Notes: generated by a model not told the origin, from the sequence alone. 64,000 nt of DNA from Dehalobacter sp. DCA (GCF_000305775.1 NC_018866.1:1860001-1924000); one strand, 5' to 3'; counted from the first letter of the stretch, positions 26,979 through 38,081 are shown. Made by a program: numbers and translations.

Positions 26979-27620
26979 TTACTCCAACACGCTGAGAACA
27001 TCGCTGAAAACCTGCTTAATTTCTTTATCCCCTTGAATTCTCTTGAGCAAGCCTTGGTTGTTATAATATGCAATCAGGGGTTCAGTCTGTGTATTATATA
27101 CCTTCAGCCGATTTTGTGCTGTTTCAAGTGTGTCATCGCTTCTCTGGTAGAGTGCACCACCGCACTTGTCACAAACGTCCTGTTGTTTAGGAGCGTTGAA
27201 GACAGTATGGAAGGTTGCACCGCACTGTTTGCAGACTCTTCTTCCGGTGAGCCGTTCCAAGAGATCTGCTTCGCCCAGTTCAATGTTGATAACTCCGTCC
27301 AGAGCAATTTTCATGTCGCTTAAGATTTTCGCCAATGCATCCGCCTGGGCAGCCGTACGGGGAAACCCGTCCAGAAGGAAACCATTTTGACAATCAGCCT
27401 GAGCCAATCTGTCGGCTACAATCCCAATCGTTACTTCATCCGGGACAAGGCCACCCGCATCCATGTATTCTTTGGCCTTCATTCCCAGGGCAGTCTGTTC
27501 CTTGATTGCGGCTCTGAACATGTCCCCAGTTGAAATGTGGGGTATATGATAATGCTCAATGAGCAAATCGGCTTGTGTTCCTTTTCCTGCTCCAGGAGGA
27601 CCCATGAGTATCATTCTCAT
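26979..27620 (-). CDS. adk: Adenylate kinase, zinc-lid form
   Basis: Interconverts ATP + AMP and 2 ADP. The P-loop is [10 protein letters not shown]. The lid carries [11 protein letters not shown]...CDKCGG, a four-Cys zinc site of Gram-positive long adenylate kinases. [15 protein letters not shown] is the AMP/ATP-binding signature. The length is 213 aa. It lies between secY and map, 12 bp after secY. Confidence 0.97.
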   Translation of the reverse strand: MRMILMGPPGAGKGTQADLLIEHYHIPHISTGDMFRAAIKEQTALGMKAKEYMDAGGLVPDEVTIGIVADRLAQADCQNGFLLDGFPRTAAQADALAKILSDMKIALDGVINIELGEADLLERLTGRRVCKQCGATFHTVFNAPKQQDVCDKCGGALYQRSDDTLETAQNRLKVYNTQTEPLIAYYNNQGLLKRIQGDKEIKQVFSDVLSVLE

Positions 27621-27632
27621 CTCGATCGCCTC

Positions 27633-28922
27633 CTACTTTAAAAATCCTTGATAGTGACGCTGCATCAGCTGATTCTCCATCTGTTTCATCGTATCAAGAG
27701 CAACGCTGACCACAATCAGCAGGGATGTTCCACCTAAATAGATGTTATCTATTCCGGTGAATCCCATGATCAGACTGGGGAGAACAGCAATCAGTGCCAG
27801 GAATATCCCACCTGCCAAAGTCACTCTGCTCAGGATTTTAAACAAATAATCTGAAGTCGGACGACCCGGACGAATTCCGGGTATAAAACCGCCGTACTTT
27901 TTAAGATTATCCGCGACATCTACAGGATTAAAGGTAATTCCTGTATAGAAATAGGTAAAGAAAATAATGAGCAATGCATACATGATCAAGTACGGTATTG
28001 AATAGGCTGAGCCGTTCATTTGCAGCCATTTCTGGGCAAAAAGAGCGAAGGCTGAGTCCTGTGGGAGCCAGGTCGCAATGGTTGCCGGAAAGGCCATTAA
28101 GGAAATACCGAAAATAATCGGAATAACGCCCGCCTGATTAACTTTTAACGGAATATGAGAGCTCTGTCCACCGTATTGCTTGCGGCCGACGACTCTTTTG
28201 GCATATTGAACCGGAATTCTTCTTTGGCCCTCCTGGATAAATACAACAGCGGCAATAATCAGCGCTGCAATAACCACTAAGCCTACGATTGATATCCAAC
28301 CGATTTCGCCAACCTGCAGCAGCCCAACCAAGTACTTGATTGCATCTGGAATCCCAGCAACAATACCGGCAAAGATAATGAGTGAGATGCCATTGCCAAT
28401 GCCTTTTTCGGTGATCTGTTCGCCCAGCCACATCAGAAAAGCTGTACCTGCGGTCAGTACGATTGCAATCATAATGTAAATTAGAATCCTAAGCGACTCT
28501 TGAGGAATCGTAAGCGCACCTCTTAAGCCGATGGTCAGTCCAAAACCGTTGATGAAGCCAAGTACAACAGTACCATAGCGGGTATACTGAACAATCTTTT
28601 TTCTGCCCTGATCGCCCTCTTTTGATAGTCTTTCCAGATAAGGAATGACGACCGTTAAGAGCTGAATAATGATGGAGGCAGTGATATAGGGCATGATACT
28701 TAATGAGAATACAGAGAAGCGTTTCAGGGAGCCACCAGAGAATGTGTTGAAGAAATCAAACAATCCTCCACTGCCCATCATGTTTTGAAGCACTTCACGA
28801 TCCATAAACGGAATCGGGATGTGAGACCCAATCCTAAAGATCAGAAGCATAAGCAAGGTGAACCCTATTTTCTTTCTAATGCTCGGAACTTTCCAGGCAT
28901 CCTTCAGGGTTTCAAGTATCAA
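27633..28922 (-). CDS. secY: Protein translocase subunit SecY
   Basis: The 429-aa channel subunit of the Sec translocon with about ten membrane helices; its partner SecE is encoded at 53737-53988. GGSLKRFSVFSLSIMPYITA and GIRPGRPTSDYL are family signatures. The start is TTG (minus strand TTGATACTTG) with GAGGTGG 6 nt upstream. The start lies 1 bp after the rplO stop codon. Confidence 0.97.
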   Translation of the reverse strand: MILETLKDAWKVPSIRKKIGFTLLMLLIFRIGSHIPIPFMDREVLQNMMGSGGLFDFFNTFSGGSLKRFSVFSLSIMPYITASIIIQLLTVVIPYLERLSKEGDQGRKKIVQYTRYGTVVLGFINGFGLTIGLRGALTIPQESLRILIYIMIAIVLTAGTAFLMWLGEQITEKGIGNGISLIIFAGIVAGIPDAIKYLVGLLQVGEIGWISIVGLVVIAALIIAAVVFIQEGQRRIPVQYAKRVVGRKQYGGQSSHIPLKVNQAGVIPIIFGISLMAFPATIATWLPQDSAFALFAQKWLQMNGSAYSIPYLIMYALLIIFFTYFYTGITFNPVDVADNLKKYGGFIPGIRPGRPTSDYLFKILSRVTLAGGIFLALIAVLPSLIMGFTGIDNIYLGGTSLLIVVSVALDTMKQMENQLMQRHYQGFLK

Positions 28923-28923
28923 T

Positions 28924-29367
28924 TTATTCCACCTCTACTTTTCCACCGGCAGCAGTAATCTTCTCTGCTGCTGTTTTGCTTACCTTATGAACTTTTACGG
29001 TTAATGATTTGGTCAATTCCCCGTCTCCGAGTACTTTGACACCATCCTTGACTTTATTGATGAGTCCAGTCTCAAATAAAGCTTCAATGGTAACTTCTTC
29101 ACCATTTTCAAATCTTTCTTCAAGATCGGATACATTGATGACCTCATATTCTTTTCTAAAATTATTTGTAAAACCGCGTTTCGGAAGTCTGCGGGTAATG
29201 GGCATTTGGCCACCTTCGAATCCGGGACGGACACCGCCGCCGGAACGGGCTTTCTGACCCTTGCTACCACGGCCGGCTGTATTTCCAAGTCCCGAGCCGT
29301 TGCCTCTTCCAACACGTTTGCGTGATTTGGTCGAACCTTCTGCAGGTTTGAGTTCATGGAGTTTCAA
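28924..29367 (-). CDS. rplO: 50S ribosomal protein L15
   Basis: A 147-aa large-subunit assembly protein beginning [21 protein letters not shown] place the start at the TTG at 29367, 8 nt after AAGGAGG; an in-frame GTG at 29376 overlaps the ribosome binding site. It is preceded directly by rpsE, with no rpmD in the 38-bp gap. Confidence 0.96.
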   Translation of the reverse strand: MKLHELKPAEGSTKSRKRVGRGNGSGLGNTAGRGSKGQKARSGGGVRPGFEGGQMPITRRLPKRGFTNNFRKEYEVINVSDLEERFENGEEVTIEALFETGLINKVKDGVKVLGDGELTKSLTVKVHKVSKTAAEKITAAGGKVEVE

Positions 29368-29405
29368 TATGGACACCTCCTTACTTGGTGCTTCGATACA
29401 TTATT

Positions 29406-29903
29406 TTAGAGTATTTCTTCCACTGCCTTGCCGCGGGCTTTGGCAACGTCGACGTCGCGCTTCAGCGCCTTGAGGCCGGCCATCGTTGCATTGACAACGT
29501 TATGAGCATTGGAAGATCCCAGTGATTTTGTGAGTATATCTTTAACCCCTGCTACTTCGAGTACAGCACGCACCGGACCACCGGCAATAACTCCGGTACC
29601 TTTGGCAGCGGGTTTCAGCAGAACCTCGCCGGCACCAAATTGGCCGAGAATCGGATGCGGGATCGATGTTCCTTTTAAAGGTACAGCAATCAGATTCTTT
29701 TTAGCATCTTCTACGCCTTTACGAATAGCCTCCGGAACTTCGGTTGCTTTTCCGAGTCCTGCGCCGACAATACCATTGCCGTCGCCGACGACAACCAGAG
29801 CACTGAAGCTGAAACGTCTTCCGCCTTTGACAACTTTAGCAACACGGGCAATGTGTACAATTTTCTCGGTGAGCTCCAGTTTACTAGGATCGATATTTGA
29901 CAA
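29406..29903 (-). CDS. rpsE: 30S ribosomal protein S5
   Basis: A 165-aa protein with the double-stranded RNA-binding-like N domain. [19 protein letters not shown] (residues about 24-42) and [16 protein letters not shown] are diagnostic. The start is TTG with GGAGG 8 nt upstream. Usually rpmD (L30) follows; here rplO follows. Confidence 0.97.
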   Translation of the reverse strand: MSNIDPSKLELTEKIVHIARVAKVVKGGRRFSFSALVVVGDGNGIVGAGLGKATEVPEAIRKGVEDAKKNLIAVPLKGTSIPHPILGQFGAGEVLLKPAAKGTGVIAGGPVRAVLEVAGVKDILTKSLGSSNAHNVVNATMAGLKALKRDVDVAKARGKAVEEIL

Positions 29904-29927
29904 TGATTTTCCCTCCTTTTCTAAAGA

Positions 29928-30296
29928 TTAGAAGTCAAGTCCTGCTTCTCTAGCGGCTTCGGCCAGAGCTGCAACTCTACCGTGATATAGGCTGCCGCCG
30001 CGGTCATAGACCACTTTGGTGATTCCTTTATCCAGCGCTTTTTTCGCAATGAGTTCGCCAACTTTTTTAGCTCCCTCAACGCTTCCTCCGGACAGTTCTG
30101 CTGCTTTAAACTCAGCATCGAGAGAAGAAGCTGCAGCCAGGGTGATTCCAAGGTCATCGTTGATAACCTGGGCATAAATATGATTTAAGCTTCTAAATAC
30201 TGCTATACGCGGTCTTCCGGCTGTGCCCTGGATTCTTTTGCGGACACTTTTATGCTTATGTTTTAAAATTTGTCTGCGGTCACTCTTTTTAATCAA
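29928..30296 (-). CDS. rplR: 50S ribosomal protein L18
   Basis: A 122-aa 5S rRNA-binding protein. [22 protein letters not shown] and [21 protein letters not shown] are diagnostic. The start is TTG, 7 nt after AAAGGATG. It lies 43 bp after rplF. Confidence 0.97.
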   Translation of the reverse strand: MIKKSDRRQILKHKHKSVRKRIQGTAGRPRIAVFRSLNHIYAQVINDDLGITLAAASSLDAEFKAAELSGGSVEGAKKVGELIAKKALDKGITKVVYDRGGSLYHGRVAALAEAAREAGLDF

Positions 30297-30339
30297 GCTT
30301 TTTCATCCTTTCTACGCGGCAAGAGATTTTGCCCTTACC

Positions 30340-30882
30340 TTATTTCTTACCGCCGGTTTTACCTTCCTTGCGGCGGATGACTTCTTTTTCGTACCTAATC
30401 CCTTTACCTTTATACGGTTCCGGTTCACGTTGCTTACGAACATCTGCAGCAAAATTACCGACTTGTTCCTTATCGATTCCTTTAATGATCACCTTGTTCG
30501 GTGCAGGAACTTCGATTTCAATCCCTTCATAGGGTTCCATTTCAACCGGATGAGATTTGCCGACAGTAAGCACAAGTTTTTTACCTGAAAGAGCAGCACG
30601 ATAGCCTACTCCGACAAGGTCCAAATTCTTGCTAAACCCGTTCGATACGCCTTCCACCATATTGGCAAGAAGGGTGCGGGTCAGTCCGTGAAGCGAACGG
30701 TAGAAAGGTTCGTCGTTGGGACGGGTAACGCTGATTGTATTTTCTTCTACTTGAATACCGATTTCAGGCCGGAATTCTCTGGTAAGCGTTCCTTTGGGGC
30801 CTTTAACGGTAACGACCTGACCTTCTTGTTTAACTTCCACCCCGCCTGGAATGGTGATTGCTTTTCTACCAATTCGAGACAT
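30340..30882 (-). CDS. rplF: 50S ribosomal protein L6
   Basis: A 180-aa protein with two related domains, near the elongation factor site. [16 protein letters not shown] at the N-terminus and [20 protein letters not shown] at the C-terminus are diagnostic. Confidence 0.97.
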   Translation of the reverse strand: MSRIGRKAITIPGGVEVKQEGQVVTVKGPKGTLTREFRPEIGIQVEENTISVTRPNDEPFYRSLHGLTRTLLANMVEGVSNGFSKNLDLVGVGYRAALSGKKLVLTVGKSHPVEMEPYEGIEIEVPAPNKVIIKGIDKEQVGNFAADVRKQREPEPYKGKGIRYEKEVIRRKEGKTGGKK

Positions 30883-30900
30883 ATTCTACACCTCCATCCT

Positions 30901-31302
30901 TTACCAAATATAGCAGATAACTTCTCCACCCAAACCTTCACTGCGTGCTTGTCTGTCAGGCATGATGCCTTTGGAGGTAGATATCACAGCAACGCCCAAG
31001 CCTCCTAAAACCTTAGGAATCTGGTCTTTTTTTGCATAAACTCTTAAACCGGGACGACTGATACGTTTCAAACCGGTAATGACTCTTTCCCGGTTAGGGC
31101 CGTACTTGAGGTATAATCTCAAGACCCCCTGTTTATTGTCATCAATATATTCATAATCCTTGATAAAGCCTTCCTGTTTCAGCAGTTCGGCCAGAGCCTT
31201 CTTGATGCTTGAAGCAGGGATTTCTACTTTATCGTGGTAAACCATCCCGGCATTCCGGATCCGTGTCAGGAAATCGGCAATAGGATCTGATGTTGTTGAC
31301 AC
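30901..31302 (-). CDS. rpsH: 30S ribosomal protein S8
   Basis: A 133-aa 16S rRNA-binding protein that in Escherichia coli represses the spc operon. [19 protein letters not shown] and [20 protein letters not shown] are diagnostic. The start is GTG, 8 nt after GGGGG. rplF follows it. Confidence 0.97.
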   Translation of the reverse strand: MSTTSDPIADFLTRIRNAGMVYHDKVEIPASSIKKALAELLKQEGFIKDYEYIDDNKQGVLRLYLKYGPNRERVITGLKRISRPGLRVYAKKDQIPKVLGGLGVAVISTSKGIMPDRQARSEGLGGEVICYIW

Positions 31303-31330
31303 TTTTATTTCCCCCTTTCTCCAATAATGC

Positions 31331-31510
31331 TTACCAACTAGCCTTCGTTACACCAGGCAGTTCGCCTTTATAAGCCAGTTCTCTGAAGCATATCCTGCAT
31401 ATTCCAAATTTCCTCATATAAGCATGCGGGCGGCCACATATTTTGCAGCGGTTATGCACACGTACAGAATATTTTGGTTGGTGACGAACAATCATCGACG
31501 TCTTGGCCAT
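31331..31510 (-). CDS. rpsN: 30S ribosomal protein S14, zinc form (type Z)
   Basis: A 59-aa protein with C22, C25, C38 and C41 forming a zinc ribbon (RCKICGRP and [18 protein letters not shown]). It is two residues shorter than the common 61-aa form, in the loop after IVRHQP. ATG lies at 31510, between rplE and rpsH. Confidence 0.95.
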   Translation of the reverse strand: MAKTSMIVRHQPKYSVRVHNRCKICGRPHAYMRKFGICRICFRELAYKGELPGVTKASW

Positions 31511-31530
31511 ATCTTAAGCCTCCTTCATAT

Positions 31531-32070
31531 CTAGTCCTTAAACGGCATTCTGAATGCTTTAAGCAGCTCTTTTGCTTCTTCATCCGTATTGGCCGTTGTT
31601 ACAAAGACGATATCCATACCTCTAATTTTATCAATTTTGTCAAAGTTAATTTCCGGGAAAATGAGCTGCTCTTTAATGCCGAGGGTATAATTGCCTCTGC
31701 CGTCAAATGCCTTGGCGGATACTCCCTGAAAATCTCTGACACGAGGAAGCGCTACGTTCAGCAGCCTGTCAACAAACTCATACATCCGGTCACCTCTTAA
31801 AGTAACCTTCACGCCAATCGGCATGCCTGCACGAAGCTTAAATGCTGCGATCGACTTCTTCGCCCGTGTTACGACCGGTTTCTGACCCGTAATCGTCATG
31901 AGATCATCTACAGCGGAATCAATGGCTTTCGGATTTTGAATCGCTTCTCCCAAACCTATATTGATAACCACTTTTTCCAAACGCGGTGTTTGCATAATAT
32001 TCTTATAATCAAATTTTTTCTGCAGAGCCGGGGTTATCTCATTTTTATAATAATCTCTTAAGCGAGCCAC
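31531..32070 (-). CDS. rplE: 50S ribosomal protein L5
   Basis: A 179-aa 5S rRNA-binding protein. [20 protein letters not shown] and [18 protein letters not shown] are diagnostic. The start is GTG, 7 nt after GGAGG. It lies 21 bp after rplX. Confidence 0.97.
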   Translation of the reverse strand: MARLRDYYKNEITPALQKKFDYKNIMQTPRLEKVVINIGLGEAIQNPKAIDSAVDDLMTITGQKPVVTRAKKSIAAFKLRAGMPIGVKVTLRGDRMYEFVDRLLNVALPRVRDFQGVSAKAFDGRGNYTLGIKEQLIFPEINFDKIDKIRGMDIVFVTTANTDEEAKELLKAFRMPFKD

Positions 32071-32091
32071 CAGAGTACCTCCCTTCCAGAA

Positions 32092-32436
32092 TTACTTCTT
32101 ATTTTCTTCCGGCAAATTGTGTCCGCAATTCTTGCAGACTCTAACTTTACCTTCTCCAGTAATCTTAACACTCTTCCTGGTGACAGAATTACATTCTGTG
32201 CAAAACAGCATCACATTGGAGCTGTGAATCGGAGCTTCTTTATCGACAATTCCACCTTGGGGCATATCTTTGGTCGGTTTCTGATGTTTCTTTACAACGT
32301 TGACCTTCTCGACCACAACTCTGCCCTTCTGGGTTAGAACTTCAAGAACCTTGCCTTTTTTTCCGGCGTCCTTGCCGGTTATCACCATGACCATATCGCC
32401 TTTTCTGACGTTTACTTTTGTTCTTTCGGCGGACAT
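32092..32436 (-). CDS. rplX: 50S ribosomal protein L24 with four cysteines
   Basis: A 114-aa assembly initiator with the KOW segment VRKGDMVMVITGKDAGKKG. The C-terminal part carries FCTECNS and RVCKNCGH, two CxxC pairs that could hold zinc. Such pairs are common in the L24 of clostridia. Confidence 0.96.
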   Translation of the reverse strand: MSAERTKVNVRKGDMVMVITGKDAGKKGKVLEVLTQKGRVVVEKVNVVKKHQKPTKDMPQGGIVDKEAPIHSSNVMLFCTECNSVTRKSVKITGEGKVRVCKNCGHNLPEENKK

Positions 32437-32463
32437 TATTTATTCACCTCCGTCCGGTTTTTT

Positions 32464-32832
32464 CTATAGTACTTCCGGTGCCAGCGAAACGATTTTCATG
32501 TAATCTTTTTCTCTGAGTTCACGGGCAACAGGTCCAAAAATACGCGTTCCTTTCGGACTCTTGTCATCTTTGATAATAACTGCCGCATTTTCGGAGAATC
32601 GAATATATGAACCGTCTGGTCTTTTAATTTCTTTGGTAGTACGGACAACAACAGCTTTGACAACATCACCTTTTTTGACAACGCCGCCTGGTGTTGCTTC
32701 TTTAACCGCAGCAACGATGATATCACCAATTGATGCGTAACGACGTTTAGAACCACCCAACACACGGATACATAAAAGTTTTTTTGCTCCGGTATTATCT
32801 CCCACTTTAAGGGTTGATTCAGCCTGAATCAT
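32464..32832 (-). CDS. rplN: 50S ribosomal protein L14
   Basis: A 122-aa intersubunit protein. [30 protein letters not shown] and the C-terminal [10 protein letters not shown] are diagnostic. It lies between rpsQ and rplX. Confidence 0.97.
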   Translation of the reverse strand: MIQAESTLKVGDNTGAKKLLCIRVLGGSKRRYASIGDIIVAAVKEATPGGVVKKGDVVKAVVVRTTKEIKRPDGSYIRFSENAAVIIKDDKSPKGTRIFGPVARELREKDYMKIVSLAPEVL

Positions 32833-32874
32833 TGGGCGGAACCTCCTTTCTTAGCTGCTTGATATTTCCTTGGC

Positions 32875-33135
32875 TTAGAGAATAACCGCTTTTTCAACAA
32901 CTTTGACCAGTCTCCAGTTCTTTTCTTTGCTTAACGGTCTGGTCTCCATAATCAGGACGGTATCCCCTAGTCTAGCCTCGTTATTCTCATCATGCGCCTT
33001 ATATTTTTTGGTAACCTTTACTGTTTTATGATAGATTGGATGTTTTTTTCTGGTTTCAATTGCAACAACAATCGTTTTATCCATTTTATCGCTGACAACT
33101 TTGCCATATTGCGTTTTGCGCATTGTTCTTTCCAA
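32875..33135 (-). CDS. rpsQ: 30S ribosomal protein S17
   Basis: An 86-aa OB-fold protein. [20 protein letters not shown] and [20 protein letters not shown] are diagnostic. The start is the TTG at 33135 with GGAGG 8 nt upstream; a longer frame upstream runs through rpmC. Confidence 0.95.
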   Translation of the reverse strand: MERTMRKTQYGKVVSDKMDKTIVVAIETRKKHPIYHKTVKVTKKYKAHDENNEARLGDTVLIMETRPLSKEKNWRLVKVVEKAVIL

Positions 33136-33157
33136 TGTTTTTGCCTCCTTTCCTACC

Positions 33158-33358
33158 TTAAGCACGTTTGAGCTCGCGCTCACGGAGAATGGTTTTGCCT
33201 CTCGCGATCCCTTTACGGACCTCTTTGATCCGCATCGGGTTATCAAGTTGTCCGGTAGCTAATTGGAAACGCAAATTGAATAATTCCGTTTTGAGCCCGT
33301 CAATCTGTTTCAGGAGCTCTTCATCGGTCATATCAGGGAAATTCTTATTCTTCGCCAT
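33158..33358 (-). CDS. rpmC: 50S ribosomal protein L29
   Basis: A 66-aa two-helix protein near the tunnel exit. [20 protein letters not shown] and [16 protein letters not shown] are diagnostic. ATG at 33358 follows GGAGG by 8 nt and overlaps the rplP end by 14 bp. Confidence 0.96.
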   Translation of the reverse strand: MAKNKNFPDMTDEELLKQIDGLKTELFNLRFQLATGQLDNPMRIKEVRKGIARGKTILRERELKRA

Positions 33359-33797
33359 CTGCGCCACCTCCAACCTGTTCTTCAGCCTGATCCTCTTTGC
33401 GGACAAACTTGCATTTAATCGGAAGTTTATGAGCTGCGAGCCTTAACGCTTCGCGGGCAACTTCCTCAGAAACACCGGCCAGTTCAAACATGACTCTGTT
33501 GGGTTTGATAACAGCAATCCAGTATTCCGGAGTACCTTTACCACTACCCATTCTGGTCTCAGCCGGTTTTGCAGTTATCGGCCTGTCAGGAAAGATATTT
33601 ATCCATACTTTACCGCCACGCTTAATGTAACGGGTCATTGCAATACGAGCTGCCTCAATCTGCCGGTTGGTAACCCAGGCATTCTCGAGCGCCATAAGTC
33701 CATATTCACCGTAAACTACTTTAGTACCTCTCTGAGCCTTTCCTTTAAGGCTCGGACGATGTTGTTTACGATGCTTCACCCTGGTTGGTACTAACAT
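33345..33797 (-). CDS. rplP: 50S ribosomal protein L16
   Basis: A 150-aa protein close to the A-site t[22 protein letters not shown] and [20 protein letters not shown] are diagnostic. ATG at 33797 has GGAGG upstream, inside the end of rpsC. A Glu/Gly-rich C-terminal tail ([12 protein letters not shown]) extends beyond the usual end. Confidence 0.96.
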   Translation of the reverse strand: MLVPTRVKHRKQHRPSLKGKAQRGTKVVYGEYGLMALENAWVTNRQIEAARIAMTRYIKRGGKVWINIFPDRPITAKPAETRMGSGKGTPEYWIAVIKPNRVMFELAGVSEEVAREALRLAAHKLPIKCKFVRKEDQAEEQVGGGADGEE

Positions 33798-33798
33798 T

Positions 33799-34458
33799 TT
33801 ATAATCCTCCTTCCTCCTGAACGGACTTCTTGGTCGGAAGAACTTCTCCACGGTAAATCCATACTTTTACGCCGATTTTACCATACGTTGTATTGGCTTC
33901 GGAAAATCCGTAGTCAATGTCTGCGCGCAGCGTATGAAGAGGAACTTTTCCCTCGTTATACCATTCTGTACGGGCAATTTCAGCTCCACCCAGACGTCCG
34001 CTGCATGAAATCTTGATCCCTTGGGCGCCTGCACGCATGGTGCGGCCTACGGTCTGTTTCATCGCTCTCCGGAAGGAAATACGTTTTTCAAGTTGCTGAG
34101 CGACACTGTCAGCCACCAGCTTGGCATCCAGTTCAGGCTTTTTAATTTCAACAATATTAACTGCAACCTGTTTGCCGGTCATTGTTTCTAATGCCTTGCG
34201 CAGGTTCTCGACTTCAGCGCCACCGCGGCCAATTACGATCCCGGGTTTTGCGGCATGAACAGATACTTTGACCCGGTTTGCAGCGCGCTCTATTTCAACT
34301 TTAGGAACTCCGGCTTGTTGGAGTTTGTTGGTTACAAATTTACGGATTTTTAAGTCTTCGTGGAGGAGCTCCCTGTAGTTCTTATCAGCATACCAACGGC
34401 CTTCCCACGAACGGATAATGCCAATACGAAGACCTTTGGGGTTAACTTTTTGACCCAT
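33799..34458 (-). CDS. rpsC: 30S ribosomal protein S3
   Basis: A 219-aa head protein with a KH domain at the mRNA entry site. [19 protein letters not shown] and [19 protein letters not shown] are diagnostic. ATG at 34458 lies after AAGGAGG. Confidence 0.97.
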   Translation of the reverse strand: MGQKVNPKGLRIGIIRSWEGRWYADKNYRELLHEDLKIRKFVTNKLQQAGVPKVEIERAANRVKVSVHAAKPGIVIGRGGAEVENLRKALETMTGKQVAVNIVEIKKPELDAKLVADSVAQQLEKRISFRRAMKQTVGRTMRAGAQGIKISCSGRLGGAEIARTEWYNEGKVPLHTLRADIDYGFSEANTTYGKIGVKVWIYRGEVLPTKKSVQEEGGL

Positions 34459-34465
34459 GCTTTGC

Positions 34466-34807
34466 CTATTCCTCCTTCTTATTCCCGACGACAACGGTAA
34501 TGTGACTGGTCCGTTTGCGGATCCTGTCAGCTCTTCCTTGCGCCCGAGGCATGATACGCTTTAAGGTTGGTCCTTGATCAACGAATACTTTGGTAACATA
34601 CAGATCATCCGGACTCATTTCCAGGTTGTGTTCCGCGTTTGCTACTGCTGACTTCAGCACCTTGCCAACCGGTTCAGCAGATATATTCGGCGTAAATTTC
34701 AAGATCGCCATCGCTTCTTCAACTTTCTTACCGCGAATCAGATCTACAACCAGGCGCACCTTGCGAGGAGAGATACGGATAAATTTAGCAACTGCTTTTG
34801 TTTCCAT
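34466..34807 (-). CDS. rplV: 50S ribosomal protein L22
   Basis: A 113-aa protein lining the exit tunnel. [20 protein letters not shown] and [20 protein letters not shown] are diagnostic. Confidence 0.97.
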   Translation of the reverse strand: METKAVAKFIRISPRKVRLVVDLIRGKKVEEAMAILKFTPNISAEPVGKVLKSAVANAEHNLEMSPDDLYVTKVFVDQGPTLKRIMPRAQGRADRIRKRTSHITVVVGNKKEE

Positions 34808-34827
34808 TTTTCTTTACCTCCTCTCAA

Positions 34828-35109
34828 CTAGCGTAAGCCGCTCGATTTTTCACTTCCGGCATGTCCTTTGAAAGTCCGGGTCAGTGCAAATTCACCAAGT
34901 TTATGCCCAACCATATCTTCTGTAATATAAACAGGTACATGCTTGCGTCCGTCATGGACGGCAATCGTATGACCAATCATCTGCGGGAAAATGGTGGATC
35001 GTCTGGACCAAGTCTTCAATACTCTCTTCTCGCCGTTTTTATTCATATCTTCCACCCGTTCTAACAAACGAGCGCTGACATAAGGTCCCTTTTTTAGAGA
35101 TCTGCCCAT
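34828..35109 (-). CDS. rpsS: 30S ribosomal protein S19
   Basis: A 93-aa head protein. [20 protein letters not shown] and [20 protein letters not shown] are diagnostic. It lies between rplB and rplV. Confidence 0.97.
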   Translation of the reverse strand: MGRSLKKGPYVSARLLERVEDMNKNGEKRVLKTWSRRSTIFPQMIGHTIAVHDGRKHVPVYITEDMVGHKLGEFALTRTFKGHAGSEKSSGLR

Positions 35110-35127
35110 TATGAGGTCTCCTTTCGC

Positions 35128-35958
35128 TTACTTCTTATCTCTACGCTTGACAATGAACTTATTGCTTTGGTTCTTCTTTTTCCTGGTCTTGGCGCCAAGG
35201 GCGGGTTTACCCCAAGGAGTGACAGGATTACGTCCAATCGGGTTACGTCCTTCACCACCGCCGTGGGGGTGATCACACGGGTTCATGACTGAACCACGGA
35301 CTGTCGGACGAATCCCAAGCCAACGGGATCTTCCGGCTTTACCGATCGTCACGTTTTCATAATCCAAGTTCCCGACCTGGCCAATCGTGGCCCGGCACTC
35401 GATGTGGATCATTCTCATTTCTCCCGACGGGAGTCTGAGCGTTGCATAACTGCCTTCTTTGGCCATCAACTGAGCTGATCCACCAGCTGAACGGACTAAC
35501 TGGCCGCCTTTGCCGGGTTTCATCTCAATATTATGAATCAGTGTTCCGACCGGAATATTCTTAAGCTTTAACGTATTGCCGACTTTAATATCGGCCTGTT
35601 CGCCGCTTACAATTTCCTGGCCCACCTTAAGTCCATTGGGAGCAATAATGTAACTTTTAAAGCCGTCAGCATAGTTCAGAAGAGCGATGTTAGCAGAACG
35701 GTTCGGATCATATTCAATGCTAGCAACCTTGGCAGGAACGCCATCTTTGATTCTTTTAAAATCTATCAGACGATAACGTCTCTTATGACCGCCGCCTTGG
35801 TGACGGACTGTCAAACGTCCTGTATTATTCCTTCCAGCCTTCTTGCGCAGGGGGGCGATAAGGGAACGTTCAGGCTCATTCCTGGTAATCTCATCGAAAT
35901 TCAGTACAGTCATCTGTCTGCGTCCCGGAGATGTTGGTTTGTACGATCTAATTGGCAT
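35128..35958 (-). CDS. rplB: 50S ribosomal protein L2
   Basis: A 276-aa core protein close to the peptidyl transferase centre. [20 protein letters not shown] and [19 protein letters not shown], including the His critical for peptidyl transfer, are diagnostic. Confidence 0.98.
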   Translation of the reverse strand: MPIRSYKPTSPGRRQMTVLNFDEITRNEPERSLIAPLRKKAGRNNTGRLTVRHQGGGHKRRYRLIDFKRIKDGVPAKVASIEYDPNRSANIALLNYADGFKSYIIAPNGLKVGQEIVSGEQADIKVGNTLKLKNIPVGTLIHNIEMKPGKGGQLVRSAGGSAQLMAKEGSYATLRLPSGEMRMIHIECRATIGQVGNLDYENVTIGKAGRSRWLGIRPTVRGSVMNPCDHPHGGGEGRNPIGRNPVTPWGKPALGAKTRKKKNQSNKFIVKRRDKK

Positions 35959-35984
35959 TTTTTTCTACCTCCTTTGCCTTAAAA

Positions 35985-36272
35985 CTACAGACCTGCAAAT
36001 CCTTCAATTTTGTCGCCGGCCTTCAGGGTTACGATAGCTTTCTTCCTGGTAGGTGTCATGCCCGAATAACGGCCCTGGCGTTTTTCTTTTCCTTTAACCT
36101 TCATGGTGCGAACGTCATCAACTTTAACTTTGAACATTTTCTCTACAGCTGATTTGATTTCAATCTTATTAGCTGCAGTGCTAACCCAGAAGGAGTATTT
36201 GTTTTCCTCTACCAATCCGACCGATTTTTCAGAAATGACCGGTCGAATCAGCACGTCACGAGCATCACGCAT
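35985..36272 (-). CDS. rplW: 50S ribosomal protein L23
   Basis: A 95-aa exit-tunnel protein and docking site for trigger factor and [23 protein letters not shown] and [18 protein letters not shown] are diagnostic. It overlaps the rplD end by 8 bp. Confidence 0.97.
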   Translation of the reverse strand: MRDARDVLIRPVISEKSVGLVEENKYSFWVSTAANKIEIKSAVEKMFKVKVDDVRTMKVKGKEKRQGRYSGMTPTRKKAIVTLKAGDKIEGFAGL

Positions 36273-36897
36273 TGCTCAGCACCTCCTCAGTCCTCATCAC
36301 AGCTGCCTTGGTAAATACCACAAAATCATATTTTAAAAGATCTATAACATTTAAGGCATCTGCTCTTGAGGTAAGCACTCCCTGAATGTTGCGCGCAGAG
36401 ACCAGAACGTTATTATCGTCATTGTTCTCGACAACGAGAAGCGCTTTTTTATCAATTTTCAGAGCTTCCAGAAGTTTAACCATTTCTTTGGTTTTTGGCT
36501 GCTCAAAGCTGATTTGATCAACTACGATCAGACTGTTGTCAATCACTTTGCTGGAAAGTGCCGAGCACAGAGCCAGTCTCTTGACTTTCTTAGGAAGCTT
36601 TTTACTATAGTCTCTTGGTTTTGGTCCAAATACGATGCCGCCGCCTCTCCAGAGCGGTGAACGGATCGTGCCGGCTCTGGCCCGACCTGTTCCTTTTTGT
36701 TTCCAAGGCTTGCGACCACCGCCTCTGACTTCGCTCCGACCTAATGTAGAATGGGTGCCGACTCTGGCGTTGGCCAGCTGGGCTACAACAGCGGAATGCA
36801 TAACATGGGTATTAGGCTCTATTCCAAATATCGTCTCATTTAATTCCATTTCTCCAACCGGAGATCCTTGCATATTTACAACCTGTACCTTAGGCAT
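36265..36897 (-). CDS. rplD: 50S ribosomal protein L4
   Basis: A 210-aa protein; in Escherichia coli L4 also represses the S10 operon. [39 protein letters not shown] and [20 protein letters not shown] are diagnostic. It lies 25 bp after rplC. Confidence 0.97.
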   Translation of the reverse strand: MPKVQVVNMQGSPVGEMELNETIFGIEPNTHVMHSAVVAQLANARVGTHSTLGRSEVRGGGRKPWKQKGTGRARAGTIRSPLWRGGGIVFGPKPRDYSKKLPKKVKRLALCSALSSKVIDNSLIVVDQISFEQPKTKEMVKLLEALKIDKKALLVVENNDDNNVLVSARNIQGVLTSRADALNVIDLLKYDFVVFTKAAVMRTEEVLSNA

Positions 36898-36922
36898 TGC
36901 TTTATCCTCCTTTCCTCACGGA

Positions 36923-37552
36923 TTATTTCGCTTTAACCGATTCTTTCAGTATCAGCAGGCTTTTTTTAGCACCAGGTACGCATCCTCGAATAAGGATGTA
37001 GTTTTTATCAGTATCAACCCTTACAACTTCAAGGTTTTGAACCGTAACTCTTTCTCCGCCCATCCGTCCAGGTAAATTTCTTCCCTTGAAAACACGAGCC
37101 GGCCCTTTCGCGCCCATGGAACCTGTACGATGATGATATTTTGATCCATGACCCATGGGTCCGCGGCGGGCTCCATGACGCTTATGCATACCAGCAAAGC
37201 CCTTACCTTTGGAAGTTCCGACTACATCAACTTTGTCACCGGCTGCGAAGATATCTGCTTTGATTTCCTGACCAACTTCAAAGGAATCTGCCTCAGCAGT
37301 TCTAAATTCCTTGATGAAGCGCATGAATTTGACACCGGATTTTTTGAAATGACCTTTTTCAGGTTTAGTTGCAAGATTTTCTCTTTTCTCATCAAAACCA
37401 ACCTGAATTGCATTATAACCGTCTGAAGCTTCAGTTTTTTTCTGCAGGACATAACAAGGACCGGCCTGAACAACAGTCACCGGAATCACTTTTCCATCTT
37501 CTGCAAAAATTTGGGTCATACCCACTTTTTTACCCAGAATTCCTCTAGACAC
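36923..37552 (-). CDS. rplC: 50S ribosomal protein L3
   Basis: A 209-aa early assembly protein. [20 protein letters not shown] and [20 protein letters not shown] are diagnostic. The start is GTG at 37552 with GGAGG 6 nt upstream; the longer open frame is leader sequence. A 179-bp gap with hairpins separates it from rpsJ. Confidence 0.96.
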   Translation of the reverse strand: MSRGILGKKVGMTQIFAEDGKVIPVTVVQAGPCYVLQKKTEASDGYNAIQVGFDEKRENLATKPEKGHFKKSGVKFMRFIKEFRTAEADSFEVGQEIKADIFAAGDKVDVVGTSKGKGFAGMHKRHGARRGPMGHGSKYHHRTGSMGAKGPARVFKGRNLPGRMGGERVTVQNLEVVRVDTDKNYILIRGCVPGAKKSLLILKESVKAK

Positions 37553-37561
37553 GACGCCACC

Positions 37562-37700
37562 TCCTGTACACTTTGAAGTGCACCGTCTGAAACGGGGCAC
37601 GAGAGTGTAATCAATTAATATATTATATGCGTTTAGCAACACTTACCCCAAAGGCGTTCCACACCTCCGGGTGTTTCGTGTCACAAACATATCTATTCTA
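37562..37700 (-). promoter_or_regulatory. Structured leader and possible promoter ahead of rplC
   Basis: Minus strand: a hairpin ACACC-cgga-GGTGT, a promoter-like TTGGGG with 18-bp spacer and TATAAT (37622-37627), then a hairpin GTGCACTT-ca-AAGTGTAC directly before the ribosome binding site. A leader inside the S10 cluster, not before rpsJ, suggests separate control of rplC onward. Confidence 0.4.
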
Positions 37701-37731
37701 CCACATATTCTAAAAAAACGCCAGCCTCTAA

Positions 37732-38037
37732 TTATAATTTAATTTCGATATCTACACCGGAAGGCAGATCCAGTCTCATCAGTGCATCCACTGTTTTCGA
37801 GGTAGGATCAATAATATCGATCAATCTCTTGTGCGTTCTCATTTCAAACTGTTCACGGGAATCCTTGTTGACATGCGGAGAACGTAAAATAGTGTAAATA
37901 CTCTTTTCGGTCGGAAGGGGTATTGGCCCATTGACGCTCGCACCGGTTCTTTTCGCAGTATCAACAATTCTTTCTGCCGACTGATCAAGCGTTTTGTGGT
38001 CAAAGGCCTTCAGCCGAATTCTAATCTTTTGGTTCAT
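37732..38037 (-). CDS. rpsJ: 30S ribosomal protein S10
   Basis: A 101-aa head protein, also the partner of NusB in antitermination. [20 protein letters not shown] and [20 protein letters not shown] are diagnostic. It lies between tuf and rplC, with gaps of 162 and 179 bp on its two sides. Confidence 0.97.
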   Translation of the reverse strand: MNQKIRIRLKAFDHKTLDQSAERIVDTAKRTGASVNGPIPLPTEKSIYTILRSPHVNKDSREQFEMRTHKRLIDIIDPTSKTVDALMRLDLPSGVDIEIKL

Positions 38038-38081
38038 TTCTTTACCTCCTAAATATATCGCCTGTTAAACAGGACTATTGG

